Assembly: GCA_963662705.2 (NCBI GenBank)
Contig: OY759767.1
Location: 62,001 to 126,000 of the forward strand
Direction of reading: 5' to 3'
Length of the DNA: 64,000 nucleotides
Source: JAPPHA01 sp963662705
Lineage (GTDB): Bacteria > Pseudomonadota > Alphaproteobacteria > Rhodobacterales > Rhodobacteraceae
Each line of letters begins with the position of its first letter. The first letter of the stretch is position 1. Below are positions 51,653 to 61,495 of this stretch, one piece after another. The notes under the pieces were generated by a model. That model was not told the DNA's origin and did not search any database. It saw only the letters and a program-made list of their open reading frames with translations. Position numbers and translations under genes: made by a program.

Positions 51653-52502
51653 GGTTGGAAGCTCCCGGAAAGAGCGCGCGAAGAATGACCTTCCGGGTCA
51701 ACCGGGACGCGGTAACGCCCCGGTACCCGGCGCTTCCGCGCATGTCGGAGATCGGTGACAGGCAGGAAAAGTGCGCCGGTCCGAATGGTGGGAGATCATC
51801 ACCTTCCGTCACCCGGAGGCCGACCAGGGAATTCTCGAGGGAAGTCATCCTGCTTGCGACAGGAGAACAGGAACCAATCGCGACCCTGACGTCCGAGATG
51901 CGGTGGTCTTCGTCCGTGTTGATCGCGACGGCAACCATGGCAATCGAGATCACCAGGTATTTTCTGCTCCCGAGCTTTCGAAACGCGCTTCGGGTTTCCG
52001 CGGCGATGGCCGGGACGTGAACGGCGGTGACGATTTCATCTGGTTCAAGTGCGACCTGCCTGACGCCGGTGACGAAGGATTCAAGCGGCAGCTTGCGCAT
52101 GCCGCGGCGTGACGCCAGTTCGACGGACGCATCCAGCACGAGGAGGGGCGGAATTCCGTCCGCTGCCGGGGAAGCATTGCAGATGTTCCCGGCGACGGTT
52201 CCGGCGTTCTGGATCTGGACCGATCCGACTTCCCGTGCAGCTGCCTTGAGTGCATCGAAAGCCGGGGGTAATGGCGCCCGAATGATGTCCGTCCACGTGA
52301 CCCCGCCCCCGATGCGCCAGCCGCCATCGAGGCGGGTAATGCCCTGGAGTTCGGGGATGCCTGACACGTCCAGGATATTTTCCGGGGGCGGGTTGTCGCC
52401 GAGGGACGGGAAGAAATCAGTGCCACCGGCGACGATCGCATGGGTCCCTGCGCCAAGGATCGGAAAGGCATCATCCAGTGATTTCGGGATCGCGTAATCC
52501 AC
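51645..52502 (-). CDS. FAD subunit of the second molybdenum hydroxylase
   Basis: 285 aa from GTG 52502. FAD motifs are AGGTDFFPSLGDN and QIQNAGTVAGNICNASPAADGIPPLL, with the C-terminal flavoprotein domain after. An ATG at 52568 would add 22 residues, but these are encoded over the palindrome at 52526-52540, so the later GTG is preferred. First gene of the locus; all downstream genes up to DUF1185 are overlapped or closely spaced. Confidence 0.85.
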   Translation of the reverse strand: MDYAIPKSLDDAFPILGAGTHAIVAGGTDFFPSLGDNPPPENILDVSGIPELQGITRLDGGWRIGGGVTWTDIIRAPLPPAFDALKAAAREVGSVQIQNAGTVAGNICNASPAADGIPPLLVLDASVELASRRGMRKLPLESFVTGVRQVALEPDEIVTAVHVPAIAAETRSAFRKLGSRKYLVISIAMVAVAINTDEDHRISDVRVAIGSCSPVASRMTSLENSLVGLRVTEGDDLPPFGPAHFSCLSPISDMRGSAGYRGVTASRLTRKVILRALFPGASNHG

Positions 52503-52525
52503 TTTCGGGCGATTTCCGGGTGATT

Positions 52526-52540
52526 CGTTTGTATACAAAT
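52526..52540. promoter_or_regulatory. Palindromic operator candidate, site 2
   Basis: CGTTTGTATACAAAT contains the perfect 12-bp palindrome TTTGTATACAAA. It shares CGTTTGTATAC with site 1 at 35038-35051 and lies directly upstream of the second hydroxylase locus. Confidence 0.55.
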
Positions 52541-52695
52541 GATATTTACGCGTGCCGAGACCTGTCAAATTGAAATTCCGCGGACGTGGCCGAAAACGGC
52601 ACGGTTCCCGACGGTTCGCTTGCCGGGAGCGTGCGATGACACTTAGAGAGTTGCTTGTCTCGCACGATCCTTGACCGGAACCGTGAGTCTGGTTC

Positions 52696-55600
52696 TCAAC
52701 CCGCCACGACCTTTCCTGCCTGGTACAGCCATCCCGGCATCGGGAGTTCCAGTTCCCACCATATCTTCATCGGCCGCTCGGATTCGTGTCGTAGGTAATG
52801 GGCCTTGCCGAGGCAGTGATAGGGGAGGGTTTCGCCCCTGCCATCCTTTTTGCGTTCGCGAACGAACAGGACGACATTTGTGCCCCGGGACGATTGTTCG
52901 ACATAGCGGCGTCCGGCTTTCGTGTCGGGAGACGCGGAGTTTTGAGACTCCCAGTGAAACAGGGTCGGCGAGACCGGATAGTCGGCGTATCGAGTCGTCG
53001 GTGAAAAGTCCCTGTCCGATTTCTCCAGCGTGACGAACAGAAGGTCCGTCCTGGTGGCTTCGTCCCAGAGGACGCCCCCTTGGGGCATGACCAATTTCCC
53101 GTCCTTGCCGATCCGCCTGTACGCCGCAACGATCTCGCCCAGGGTATAGGTAGCGTGGCCGGCAAGGGGAATTTCGCCGGTGGGGTCGAACGGGTGGGCG
53201 ACCGTGCGAATGCGATCGACGAGGACGTCCAGGAGGTCGTCGATCTCGCGCCGCAGTTCGGCGGACCCGCGAATTCGGTCCAGGGTCTGGTCGGCTTCGT
53301 CGATCGATCGGCCTCGACCACCCAGTATGGCAAAAAGCATCAGGCCCAAACGGTGCTCTCGGCCTTGGAGATCCGAGATTCTGTTGGAATGATCCGGTGA
53401 CAGGATCTTTCGCCACACTTCGATTCTCTCGCGATCATCCAGGTGAAGCATTCGACCGATCGCCTTGAGGAGTGTGTCCTCCACGGCGCCTTGTTCGAAA
53501 CCTGCCCGCCTGCGGAGTTCCGTAAAGCAATGTCCTGATCCGGGTCGCGCGTAGATGTCTTCGAGTTCGACGCCAGCGGCATCCATGAGGCCACGGATTC
53601 GTGTTTCAGGTCCAAGCGCGCGCAGATCGTCTGCGAGACGTGCACGGGCGTTGACGACGGCCTGTTTCAGGTTGCCCAGCACGGTTTTTCTGGCGATGCG
53701 GTCGAGTTTGAGTGCGCATCCGGGCGGGAGCAATGGGAATCCTTCCTCGACGGCTCGCCTGACCTGGTGGCGGGTGCCTCCCAACAGTGCCCGGTAGCGC
53801 ACGTCGTAGCGGTACTCGCGCCGCACCTGGCCCACGAAGTCGAGGACAGTAAGGACACGCTTTCCGTCGGCCCACCGCAATCCGCGCCCCAATTGTTGCA
53901 GAAACACGGTGGCGCTCTCGGTTGGGCGTAACATGAGCACGGTATCGACTTCAGGAAGATCGACGCCCTCGTTGAAGAGATCGACGGCGAAGACCACGCG
54001 CAGATCACCCCGCCGCAATCTCACGAGTGCGGCCTGCCGTTCGTCGCGCGGAGTCTTGGAATCGAGTGCAATTGCCGGGTAGCCGAATTCACTGAACCGG
54101 GCAGCCATGAAGTGTGCGTGGCCGACACCGGCACAAAAGCCAAGGGCCCGCATCCCGTGCGGATCGGTCACGAACTCTTCGACAGCCTGGCGAATTCGAG
54201 TGGCTCGAACGTGATCGCCCGTAAAAACGTTATCGAGTTCGCCCGGGACATACCGTCCACGTTCGAAACGGACCGTCGAAAGGTCCGTCGCGTCGTTCAC
54301 TCCGAAATAGTGGAACGGACAGAGCAATCCCTGGTCGAGGGCGTCCCAGAGCCGGGATTCAGATGCGATCCGTCCGTCGAACCACTCGAGAACCGATTGG
54401 CCATCTGCACGTTCGGGCGTGGCCGTGAGCCCCAGGAGAATCCTTGGCTTCAGGCTACGAAGCAGGCGATCGTAACTCGCCGCCGCCGCATGGTGGAATT
54501 CGTCCACGATGACCATGTCGAAACCGTCGGGTTCAATGTCGTCGATACGGTTGGCAAGGGATTGGACCGAAGCAAAGACATGGCGGCCCTTGCTCGGACG
54601 TTTTCCTCCAACCAGCTGTTCACCGAACCCCGGTTCACGCAGCACGAGTTGGAATACTTGTTGGCTTTGACTGAGGATTTCTTCACGGTGCGCGACGAAG
54701 AGCAGGGAATGATCGGCGTCCTGGCCGCGCAGCCGCTTGTAGTCGAATGCCGCAATCCAGGTCTTGCCGGTGCCTGTCGCAGCGACCACAAGGTTGCGGT
54801 TGTGTCCATGCAGGCGCTCCGCTTCAAGCGCCTCGAGCGCGACCGCTTGGTGAGGTTTGGGCGCGACATCCACCAGCAAAGGTAGTGCCGTGATGGTGTC
54901 GTGCGTTTTGCCGCTCTTCTGTCGTGAAAGCGCTTTGTCGAGTCTTTCGGAATCGCGTTCTGGCGTATAATCTTCGAACTCCGGTTCCTGCCAATATTGT
55001 TCGAATGTCGCTTCGAATCTCTCGATGACGTCGGGGTTTTCGGCTGCGCTCAAACGGACATTCCATTCGAGGCCGTCAACCTGGGCCATGTGTGTGAGAT
55101 TGGACGAACCGACATAGGCCGTGTGCAGTCCGCTATTGCGGTGAAACAACCACGCCTTGGCGTGAAGCCGCGTCCGGGCGACGTCGTACGAGACCTTCAC
55201 CTTGGCGCCGAGGTCGACGAGCGCGTCGAGCGCTCGACGTTCGGTCGACCCGGTGTATACGCTCGCGATCACCCTCAGTTGTGCACCCTCCTGCACGCGT
55301 TCCGCAAGCTCGGAGCGAAACAACCGCAACCCCGAGTGGCGCACGAATGCGCACAGGAGGTCGATCCGGTCTGCGCTGGGGATCTCCCGTGAGATCTCGC
55401 TGGCGATCTGGACGTCCCTGCGCCCATTGACGAGAAGCCCGGTTCGACGGAGTGAGAGTACCGGGCGCGGGATTGACGAAAGCTTATCACCGAATGCACG
55501 CTTTTCGACCGCTTCGAGGAGGAGGCGGGCGGCATCCTCGACCTGGTCGTCAGCCATCGCGCCATGTTCGAAAAGCACCTCAATCATTCGGTTCACGAGG

Positions 55601-55827
55601 TCGGTCTGAATTGTCGCCTGGGATCCATCAGTATCGGGAATCCCTTCGAGTACGCGTCTCAGGAGTTCATACACGTGCCGCGCCAGGAACTCGGGACGGA
55701 CTGTCGCGTCGGCCGGGCCAATTTTCACCGACCAGCCTTCTGCTGTTCGGGCATGGACTTCGGCCTCAAGCGCGGAGGTCAGCAAGTCTTCGTAAAGCCC
55801 CAAGCGAAGTCTTCGCGTCATGACCAA
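52696..55827 (-). CDS. PLD nuclease-DEAD/DEAH helicase-DUF3427 protein
   Basis: 1043 aa. In order: a phospholipase D-like domain with HAKAWLFHRNS and GSSNLT (about residues 215-245), a superfamily 2 helicase with Walker A ATGTGKTWIAA, DEFHHA (DExH box), GLTATPERADG and QLGRGLRWADGK (motif VI), and a C-terminal DUF3427-like region. Proteins of this layout are widespread, annotated as DNA repair helicases and found in defence islands. The gene is single and unlinked to its neighbours. Confidence 0.9.
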   Translation of the reverse strand: MVMTRRLRLGLYEDLLTSALEAEVHARTAEGWSVKIGPADATVRPEFLARHVYELLRRVLEGIPDTDGSQATIQTDLVNRMIEVLFEHGAMADDQVEDAARLLLEAVEKRAFGDKLSSIPRPVLSLRRTGLLVNGRRDVQIASEISREIPSADRIDLLCAFVRHSGLRLFRSELAERVQEGAQLRVIASVYTGSTERRALDALVDLGAKVKVSYDVARTRLHAKAWLFHRNSGLHTAYVGSSNLTHMAQVDGLEWNVRLSAAENPDVIERFEATFEQYWQEPEFEDYTPERDSERLDKALSRQKSGKTHDTITALPLLVDVAPKPHQAVALEALEAERLHGHNRNLVVAATGTGKTWIAAFDYKRLRGQDADHSLLFVAHREEILSQSQQVFQLVLREPGFGEQLVGGKRPSKGRHVFASVQSLANRIDDIEPDGFDMVIVDEFHHAAAASYDRLLRSLKPRILLGLTATPERADGQSVLEWFDGRIASESRLWDALDQGLLCPFHYFGVNDATDLSTVRFERGRYVPGELDNVFTGDHVRATRIRQAVEEFVTDPHGMRALGFCAGVGHAHFMAARFSEFGYPAIALDSKTPRDERQAALVRLRRGDLRVVFAVDLFNEGVDLPEVDTVLMLRPTESATVFLQQLGRGLRWADGKRVLTVLDFVGQVRREYRYDVRYRALLGGTRHQVRRAVEEGFPLLPPGCALKLDRIARKTVLGNLKQAVVNARARLADDLRALGPETRIRGLMDAAGVELEDIYARPGSGHCFTELRRRAGFEQGAVEDTLLKAIGRMLHLDDRERIEVWRKILSPDHSNRISDLQGREHRLGLMLFAILGGRGRSIDEADQTLDRIRGSAELRREIDDLLDVLVDRIRTVAHPFDPTGEIPLAGHATYTLGEIVAAYRRIGKDGKLVMPQGGVLWDEATRTDLLFVTLEKSDRDFSPTTRYADYPVSPTLFHWESQNSASPDTKAGRRYVEQSSRGTNVVLFVRERKKDGRGETLPYHCLGKAHYLRHESERPMKIWWELELPMPGWLYQAGKVVAG

Positions 55828-56762
55828 TCCAGTGGAATCGAAATGAACGGTTTCACCGTCACGACAAATGAGGCCCGGCCAGCCTGGATTGATCTGTGCG
55901 CCGCCCCACGGTGTTCCGGGCGGGCAAATGGCAGCAAACGCAAACGGGCAGCTTCATGGGACCGAGTTCATATCATCTTCCGGTGCTTCAGCCCAGGAAG
56001 GAAGCACGGTTGAATCGACTGGATTCGATCGCGCCAGGAAACCCGGACGCAGGTAGAGGCAGCCAAAACGGACATCGAACCGAATGTAAGTATCCATATG
56101 GCGCTCCGGCGGCCAGGCAAGTCATCGGTGAGGTTGTCCGATGGGCACGACGCGACTCTTGCCGGGACCTGTCGGCATGATCGCCTCAGCGACTGCCGAT
56201 ACCGCGGAAACCAGCCGGGGAATGAGGAAATCATTGACCGCGACAAGGTGATCGTGGAATGGTGTTGCTTACGTGCCATGCACGTGTCGGTCGTGTGCAG
56301 TGCCGTGACGCCGAATACTCTACCTGGCCAAATCGATCCCGAAGACGTCCGCTCCGGACATGGATGTCGCGTTCTTTCCGAGAGTCGAAAAATGACGACA
56401 CCTTGGCGTATCGGATGCTTTCGAAGGAGACACCGACTCCATCGGTGTTCGACGAGATTCCAGGGTAACACCCAAGAAGCGTTGGCAGCGCGGGCGGGAA
56501 TTACATCCAAGAACGTTGTCACGGGTCTGTGCAAGGCGCAACGGCGCGTAAATCCTCGACGCCGGTATACGCAGCCGGGGATGCTGAAAACAGGGCGAAT
56601 GACGGGAAAGGATTCCCTAAATGTCGGTATTCAGTTGTCCGCGAATTTCCGGGCACGTTGCGGCGGCGTCGCACCGAAGCCACGGCGAGGTCGAATGACT
56701 CTCGATGCACCGCCAGGATGACCGGCAGCTTGGGGCAGCTGCCGGTCGAGTCGTCCAGTGAT
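55828..56762. other. Gene-poor region
   Basis: About 930 bp. Overlapping open frames exist on both strands, but none has a recognisable family or a ribosome site. A short piece near 56575 (PVYAAGDAE) recalls the end of a pyridine nucleotide reductase, too little to call. A strong hairpin is at 56720-56747. Confidence 0.45.
56720..56747 (-). terminator. Strong hairpin after the TctC gene
   Basis: A perfect 10-bp stem GACCGGCAGC / GCTGCCGGTC with an 8-base loop, 15 bp after the TctC stop. No T run follows on the minus strand, so it is not a textbook terminator, but its position suggests transcript end protection or termination. Confidence 0.5.
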
Positions 56763-57743
56763 TCAGCGGGTTCCGGCCAGACCCAACTCTTCGAGATTCA
56801 TCTTCCACCGCGCCGATTCCGTGGCGACGAATTCGGCAAATTCCGCCGGCGTACTTGTTTCCACTGCAGCGCCCGCATTGGCGAATCTCTCGATGACGTT
56901 CGGATCTGCCAAGGCTTGGTTCGCCGCGGCATTTACGGTTGCGACGATGTCGTCGGGCGTTCCTTTCGCCATGAAAAGCCCGTACCAGGCTTCCGCCGAA
57001 TATCCCGGCATCACGGTTTCCGTCAGCGTCGGTACATCGGGGAGCAGTGCGAACCGCTGGGCACTGCTGACCGCCAGAGCGAGAAGTGCCCCGGTCTTGA
57101 TGTGCGGAATCGCCGGCGGCATTCCCGCCATGAACATGTCCACCTCGCGGCCGAGCACGGCCGTCGTTGCTGCCTTGCCACCCTTGTACGGGACGTGCAC
57201 CATTTCGATGCCGTTCATGCTGGCCATCGAGTCCGTACCCATATGCTGGAGCGAGCCGACGCCCGGACTGGAATAATTCAGTTCGCCGGGTTTCGATCTG
57301 GCAAGCTCGATGAAATCCGCGATGGTTTTGGGTCCGAGATCAGGCGAAACGACGACCACATCGGGTATGGACGCGACCCGGCCGACGATCGCGAAGTCAG
57401 TAGCCGGATCGAACGGCGGTTCCTTCGGCAACCAGGTGGCGATCGCCATGTTGATGGTTCCAATGAAAATCTCGTAACCGTCGGGGTCGCCGCGCGAAAC
57501 GGCGGCTGCAGCGACGTTTCCGGCAGCACCCGGCTTGTTTTCCACGACGACCGGTTGTCCGAGCGCCGCCGCCAATTCTTCGCTCATCGAACGGGCCAGA
57601 ACATCGGGCCCCGAGCCAGGAACCGATCCGACGATCATCTTGACCGCCCTATCGGGGTAATCCGCCAAGGCATGCGGTGTCACTCCGGCAACTGTCATGA
57701 TCGCCGCGACAGCGCAGGCCACGATGTGTGTCATTCTATTCAT
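56763..57743 (-). CDS. tctC: Tripartite tricarboxylate transporter binding protein (Bug/TctC)
   Basis: 326 aa. A signal peptide (THIVACAVAAIMTVAG, cut near ALA) precedes YPDRAVKMIVGSVPGSGPDVLAR, the Bug family start, with KPGAAGNVAAAAVSR and VPYKGG further on. It binds a small, usually carboxylated, ligand in the periplasm and delivers it to TctAB. The start is supported by GGAGGAAC before ATG 57743. It is 40 bp after the sulfatase gene. Confidence 0.92.
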   Translation of the reverse strand: MNRMTHIVACAVAAIMTVAGVTPHALADYPDRAVKMIVGSVPGSGPDVLARSMSEELAAALGQPVVVENKPGAAGNVAAAAVSRGDPDGYEIFIGTINMAIATWLPKEPPFDPATDFAIVGRVASIPDVVVVSPDLGPKTIADFIELARSKPGELNYSSPGVGSLQHMGTDSMASMNGIEMVHVPYKGGKAATTAVLGREVDMFMAGMPPAIPHIKTGALLALAVSSAQRFALLPDVPTLTETVMPGYSAEAWYGLFMAKGTPDDIVATVNAAANQALADPNVIERFANAGAAVETSTPAEFAEFVATESARWKMNLEELGLAGTR

Positions 57744-57783
57744 TTGTTCCTCCATTGTTTTCGATCGGGCACTGCGCCCGATC

Positions 57784-59361
57784 CTACGCAGCGTATTCCG
57801 GCAAAGGGGAAGTCTCGGAATGGGCAATCATCTCGCGTACCAGCCGCTCCATCATCTTGGACCGGACCAGTTGCGCAGACGGCTCATCCCAGAGGTTGTC
57901 CACTTCGTTCGGATCGTCGTTCAGATTGTAGAGGTAGCCCGGTTCGATGCCGTCATAGATCGTGAGCCGCCAGCCGTCGGCCAACAGCGTGCGGACCCGG
58001 CCGCGTAACTCGTGGCCGGGCAATCGGGTTTGGACTTCGTCCTCGACGAGCACACATTCCCGGCTCGTAACCGGCGCTCCGTCATCATCGACAAACGGAC
58101 GGCCTTGCATGCCGTTGAAAGGAATGATGCCGGCAGCGTGGATTATCGAGGCGGCAATGTCGATTGTGCTGACGTATCCGCAGTGGTGCAGGGCGCCGCG
58201 TGAGCGGCCGTCTGCCCAAATCAACGGGATGCGGATGAGCGCCTGGTAATGGAATGGTCCCTTGAAGAGGAGGCCGAATTCACCCATCAGGTCGCCGTGG
58301 TCGGACAGGAAGATGACGATCGTGTCCTCTTCGAGGCCGAGTTTCCCGAGTTCGCGAAGAATGGCGCCGACTGCGTCGTCGATCATCGTGATCATGCCAT
58401 AGGTCAGGGCGACCGCGGCGCGCAATTCGGCTTCATCGACTGCGATCGCAGCAGTGCCGGTCAGGCTGGCCAGCCCGTCGCGACGCATCTTGCCAAGGCG
58501 TGACGGCCAGTCCGCCCTTTCACCCAAGGCAAACGAAATTGGCAGGTCGACCTCGTCGGGATCGTACATGTTCCAGTATCGTCCCGGAGGCGTGAAGGGA
58601 TGGTGAGGATCATTGAAACTTGCCCAGAGGAAAAACGGGGTATCCCGTTGCCGGGCAAACTCGTTCAGGCGATCGATCGTGCGCTCCTCGATGTATCGCG
58701 TCGAGTAGAGTTCTTCGGGAACTGCGGTGCGCCATGACTGCGGCGCCGCCCTTGGGTCACCTTCCAGGGCGTTTTCGGGGCCGCGCAGACTGCCGGGTTC
58801 AGGATGGCGTTCGGCCAGCCAGCGCGAGTAATGACCTTCGACGAGATCACCATGCTCGACCGTCAGGTCAACCGACGCGAATCCGTAGTAGGGATACACC
58901 AGGTCATGGCAGGGATCATCGCGCCAGTACTGGGCGACTTCCTGGTCGTAGCGCGTGTCAGCAGGAATGCGTGCTTCCGGAAAGTGGGGGTTCGGTACGT
59001 GTGTCCGCCGGGCCAGGATCGGCGACGGATTCCGCGTGAACTGCTGGAAATGCGCCTTACCGACGAGAGCGGTGGCCCAGCCGTCCGCCAGGAGGATGTC
59101 ACCTATCGTCGCTGAATCCAGAGAGAGGTTGAGACCGTTGTGGCGCAGTCCATGCAGGGACGGCATGCGGCCCGTAATCAGGCTGGCACGATTGGGCATG
59201 CATACCGGCGAGGCGACATGGGCACGCTCGAACCGAATTCCACGGGATGCCAGCGCGTCGATATTGGGCGTTTTCAGTACTTTCGCACCGTAGCATCCGA
59301 GATGATCGGCCCGCTGCTGGTCGGTGCTGATAACGAGGAAGTTCGGGCGTCGCTCCCTCAT
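57784..59361 (-). CDS. Sulfatase family protein
   Basis: 525 aa. The Cys-type modification motif C54-M-P-N-R (SPVCMPNRAS) predicts conversion of Cys54 to formylglycine. Metal ligands include D14 (STDQQRADH) and the later FLSDHGD. Such enzymes hydrolyse sulfate or phosphonate esters. No signal peptide is seen, so it acts in the cytoplasm. It overlaps tctA by 4 bp, so the transported ligand may be sulfated or released from a sulfate ester. Confidence 0.9.
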   Translation of the reverse strand: MRERRPNFLVISTDQQRADHLGCYGAKVLKTPNIDALASRGIRFERAHVASPVCMPNRASLITGRMPSLHGLRHNGLNLSLDSATIGDILLADGWATALVGKAHFQQFTRNPSPILARRTHVPNPHFPEARIPADTRYDQEVAQYWRDDPCHDLVYPYYGFASVDLTVEHGDLVEGHYSRWLAERHPEPGSLRGPENALEGDPRAAPQSWRTAVPEELYSTRYIEERTIDRLNEFARQRDTPFFLWASFNDPHHPFTPPGRYWNMYDPDEVDLPISFALGERADWPSRLGKMRRDGLASLTGTAAIAVDEAELRAAVALTYGMITMIDDAVGAILRELGKLGLEEDTIVIFLSDHGDLMGEFGLLFKGPFHYQALIRIPLIWADGRSRGALHHCGYVSTIDIAASIIHAAGIIPFNGMQGRPFVDDDGAPVTSRECVLVEDEVQTRLPGHELRGRVRTLLADGWRLTIYDGIEPGYLYNLNDDPNEVDNLWDEPSAQLVRSKMMERLVREMIAHSETSPLPEYAA

Positions 59362-60894
59362 CGTGACGACCCCTTCGAACGATCGACATCAGGCATGGTT
59401 GCGACCGGCCGACGCAACGAAAACGCGATCACGGCGACGCTTGCGAGAAGCAGTGACAGGCTGATCGGACGCTCGACGAACACGGCGAGATCGCCACGCG
59501 ACAGGATCAACGCGCGGCGGAAATTGTCTTCGAGCAACGGTCCCAGGACGAACCCAAGCAACAGGGGTGCCGGCTCCAGCCTTACCTGCATCATGAGATA
59601 GCCGACGAACCCGAACACGAAGACTTGGACCACGTCATAAACATTGCTGCCGACTGCGTAGACGCCGACGCAGATGAGGACGAGTATGACCGGGTAGAGA
59701 AAACGGTAAGGTATGGTCAGCAACCGGACCCATACGCCAATCAGCGGCAGGTTCATGATCAGCAGAAGGACGTTACCGATGACGAAACTGGCAACCAGTC
59801 CCCAGAACAGGTCGGGATGGCTTTCGATGACCGTGGGCCCTGGCTGAATGCCGTGGATGATCAGCGCGCTCATCATCAGCGCCATGACCGCATCCCCCGG
59901 GATGCCGAGGGTCAGCGTCGGGATGAACGCCGCCTGCGCAGCAGCGTTGTTGGCTGACTCCGGTGCAACGATGCCGGGCACGTGTCCCTTGCCGAATTCG
60001 CCAGGGGTCCTGGAAGCTGGCGGCCTGCCGCTTCATCCGCTTCTCGAATCCGTATGCCACGAATGCTGCGATTGACGCGCCGGTCCCTGGCAGGATCCCG
60101 AGAAACGCACCGATAATTCCACCGCGTGCAACCGGACCCGAGGACTGACGCATGTCGCCTGGCGTGGGTACGAGATCGCGCAGGGCGACCTTGTCGGGCG
60201 TTCGGCGGCGGTGGATGCCCGAGACCAGGTTGGAAATGATCTCCGAAACACCGAACAGCCCCATGGCCATGGCGATGATGCTCAGGCCGTCCGCGAGATC
60301 GAGCATTCCGAATGTGAACCGGTAGGTCCCTGAAGCAACGTCGGTACCGACCATTCCCAGAGAAAGGCCAACCGTAACCATTGCCAGACCGCGCACGACG
60401 CCGTGTTGTGCGAGTGATGCGGCCGCAATCAACCCAAGTATCATCAGCGAAAAGTAGTCGGCCGCACCAAACGTCAAGGCTAGCCGTGCTGCCAACGGCG
60501 CGATCGTCAACAGGAGAAGGATCGCGAACATGCTGCCGAGAAAGGACGCAACTGTCGTCAGAAAGATTGCCGGTCCGGCGCGACCCTGCTTGGCCATCGG
60601 ATAACCGTCGAGACAGATGACGGCAGATGACGGCGTACCGGGGAGATTCAGGAGAATGGAGGCGATCGAGCCGCCATATTGTGCGCCGTAGTAGATTCCT
60701 GCCAGCATGATCAGCCCGACGTCCGGTGGCACATAGAAAGTGATCGGAAGCAGCATCGAAATCGTCGCCATGGCACCGATGCCGGGCAGCACCCCCATCA
60801 GCATGCCCATGAAAACGCCGAAGAAGCAGTACGCCAGCTTCTGGAGCGTGAAGACCGCCGCAAATCCGACCGCTATGTGGTCGAGGACAGCCAT
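59358..60894 (-). pseudogene. tctA: TctA membrane subunit, frameshifted
   Basis: The large membrane subunit of the Tct transporter, with LPGIGAMATISMLLP and YYGAQYGGSIASILLNLPGTPSS in the first part (60894 to about 60004) and APESANNAAAQAAFIPTLTLGIPG in the second (from about 60002). The two parts are in different frames; one extra base at 60003-60007, in CCCCT on the minus strand, explains it: DP then GEFGKG is restored when it is removed. Either the gene is broken or the base is a sequencing error. Confidence 0.85.
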
Positions 60895-61379
60895 CAGACC
60901 GCAAAGAGCCGCAGGGGGATGCCGAGCAGGTGGACGAACACGACGGACGTGAAGACCGCCGTCACGGCAGCAATGACAGCGATGACAAAGGGCGAATTGC
61001 TGCGTTCTGCGAAACCTGCCGCTGCTACGGAGGCAACGACCGCCGGCACAAGTCCTGCTGATTCGAGGAGTGAAGCAAAAAGGAGTATTGCAAGCAGGGG
61101 CATAAAGAGTGGGCGCCAGCGGAGCCTGGGAACGGCAAGGGGGAGCGCGGTCTCGACGGGGCGTTCATTGCGCGCCATCCGTTCCTTCGCATCCTGCACG
61201 GCGATCAGAATTGCAAAGAGGCAGAGTGTGACACCGAGAAGCATCGGAAAATAGCCGGGCCCCATGCGCCGCAACTCGCCAATTTCGTAGGACCAGGACA
61301 AGAAAATCACAACGGCGCCGAAAAGGAACAATGCGGCGCTTGCCCCATGATGTCCTTGTCCGTCCCTTTGATGAAGCAT
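60894..61379 (-). CDS. tctB: TctB small membrane subunit
   Basis: 161 aa with four hydrophobic segments. MGPGYFPMLLGVTLCLFAI is the typical TctB segment. The stop and the tctA start share one base. First gene of the operon, divergent from the LysR gene. Confidence 0.88.
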   Translation of the reverse strand: MLHQRDGQGHHGASAALFLFGAVVIFLSWSYEIGELRRMGPGYFPMLLGVTLCLFAILIAVQDAKERMARNERPVETALPLAVPRLRWRPLFMPLLAILLFASLLESAGLVPAVVASVAAAGFAERSNSPFVIAVIAAVTAVFTSVVFVHLLGIPLRLFAV

Positions 61380-61495
61380 GCCTACCCCCCGTTCGGACTG
61401 TTGGAACGCAATCCGTCCGGCAGCATCAGTTTAACGTTGCAAACAATGAAGAAAAAACGAAATATAGTTCACAATTGATGAGGAAAAGTCATCGT
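61380..61495. promoter_or_regulatory. Divergent promoter region between tctB and the LysR gene
   Basis: The region is clearly more A/T-rich than its surroundings, with ATAGTTCACAATTG and TTTAACGTTGCAAAC, as expected for LysR-controlled divergent promoters. No exact T-N11-A box can be assigned with confidence. Confidence 0.5.

Noticed and set aside
56529..57965. 478-aa plus-strand frame
   Set aside because: It is antisense to tctC, which has a signal peptide and the Bug motifs. The piece PVYAAGDAE is too short to support a reductase.
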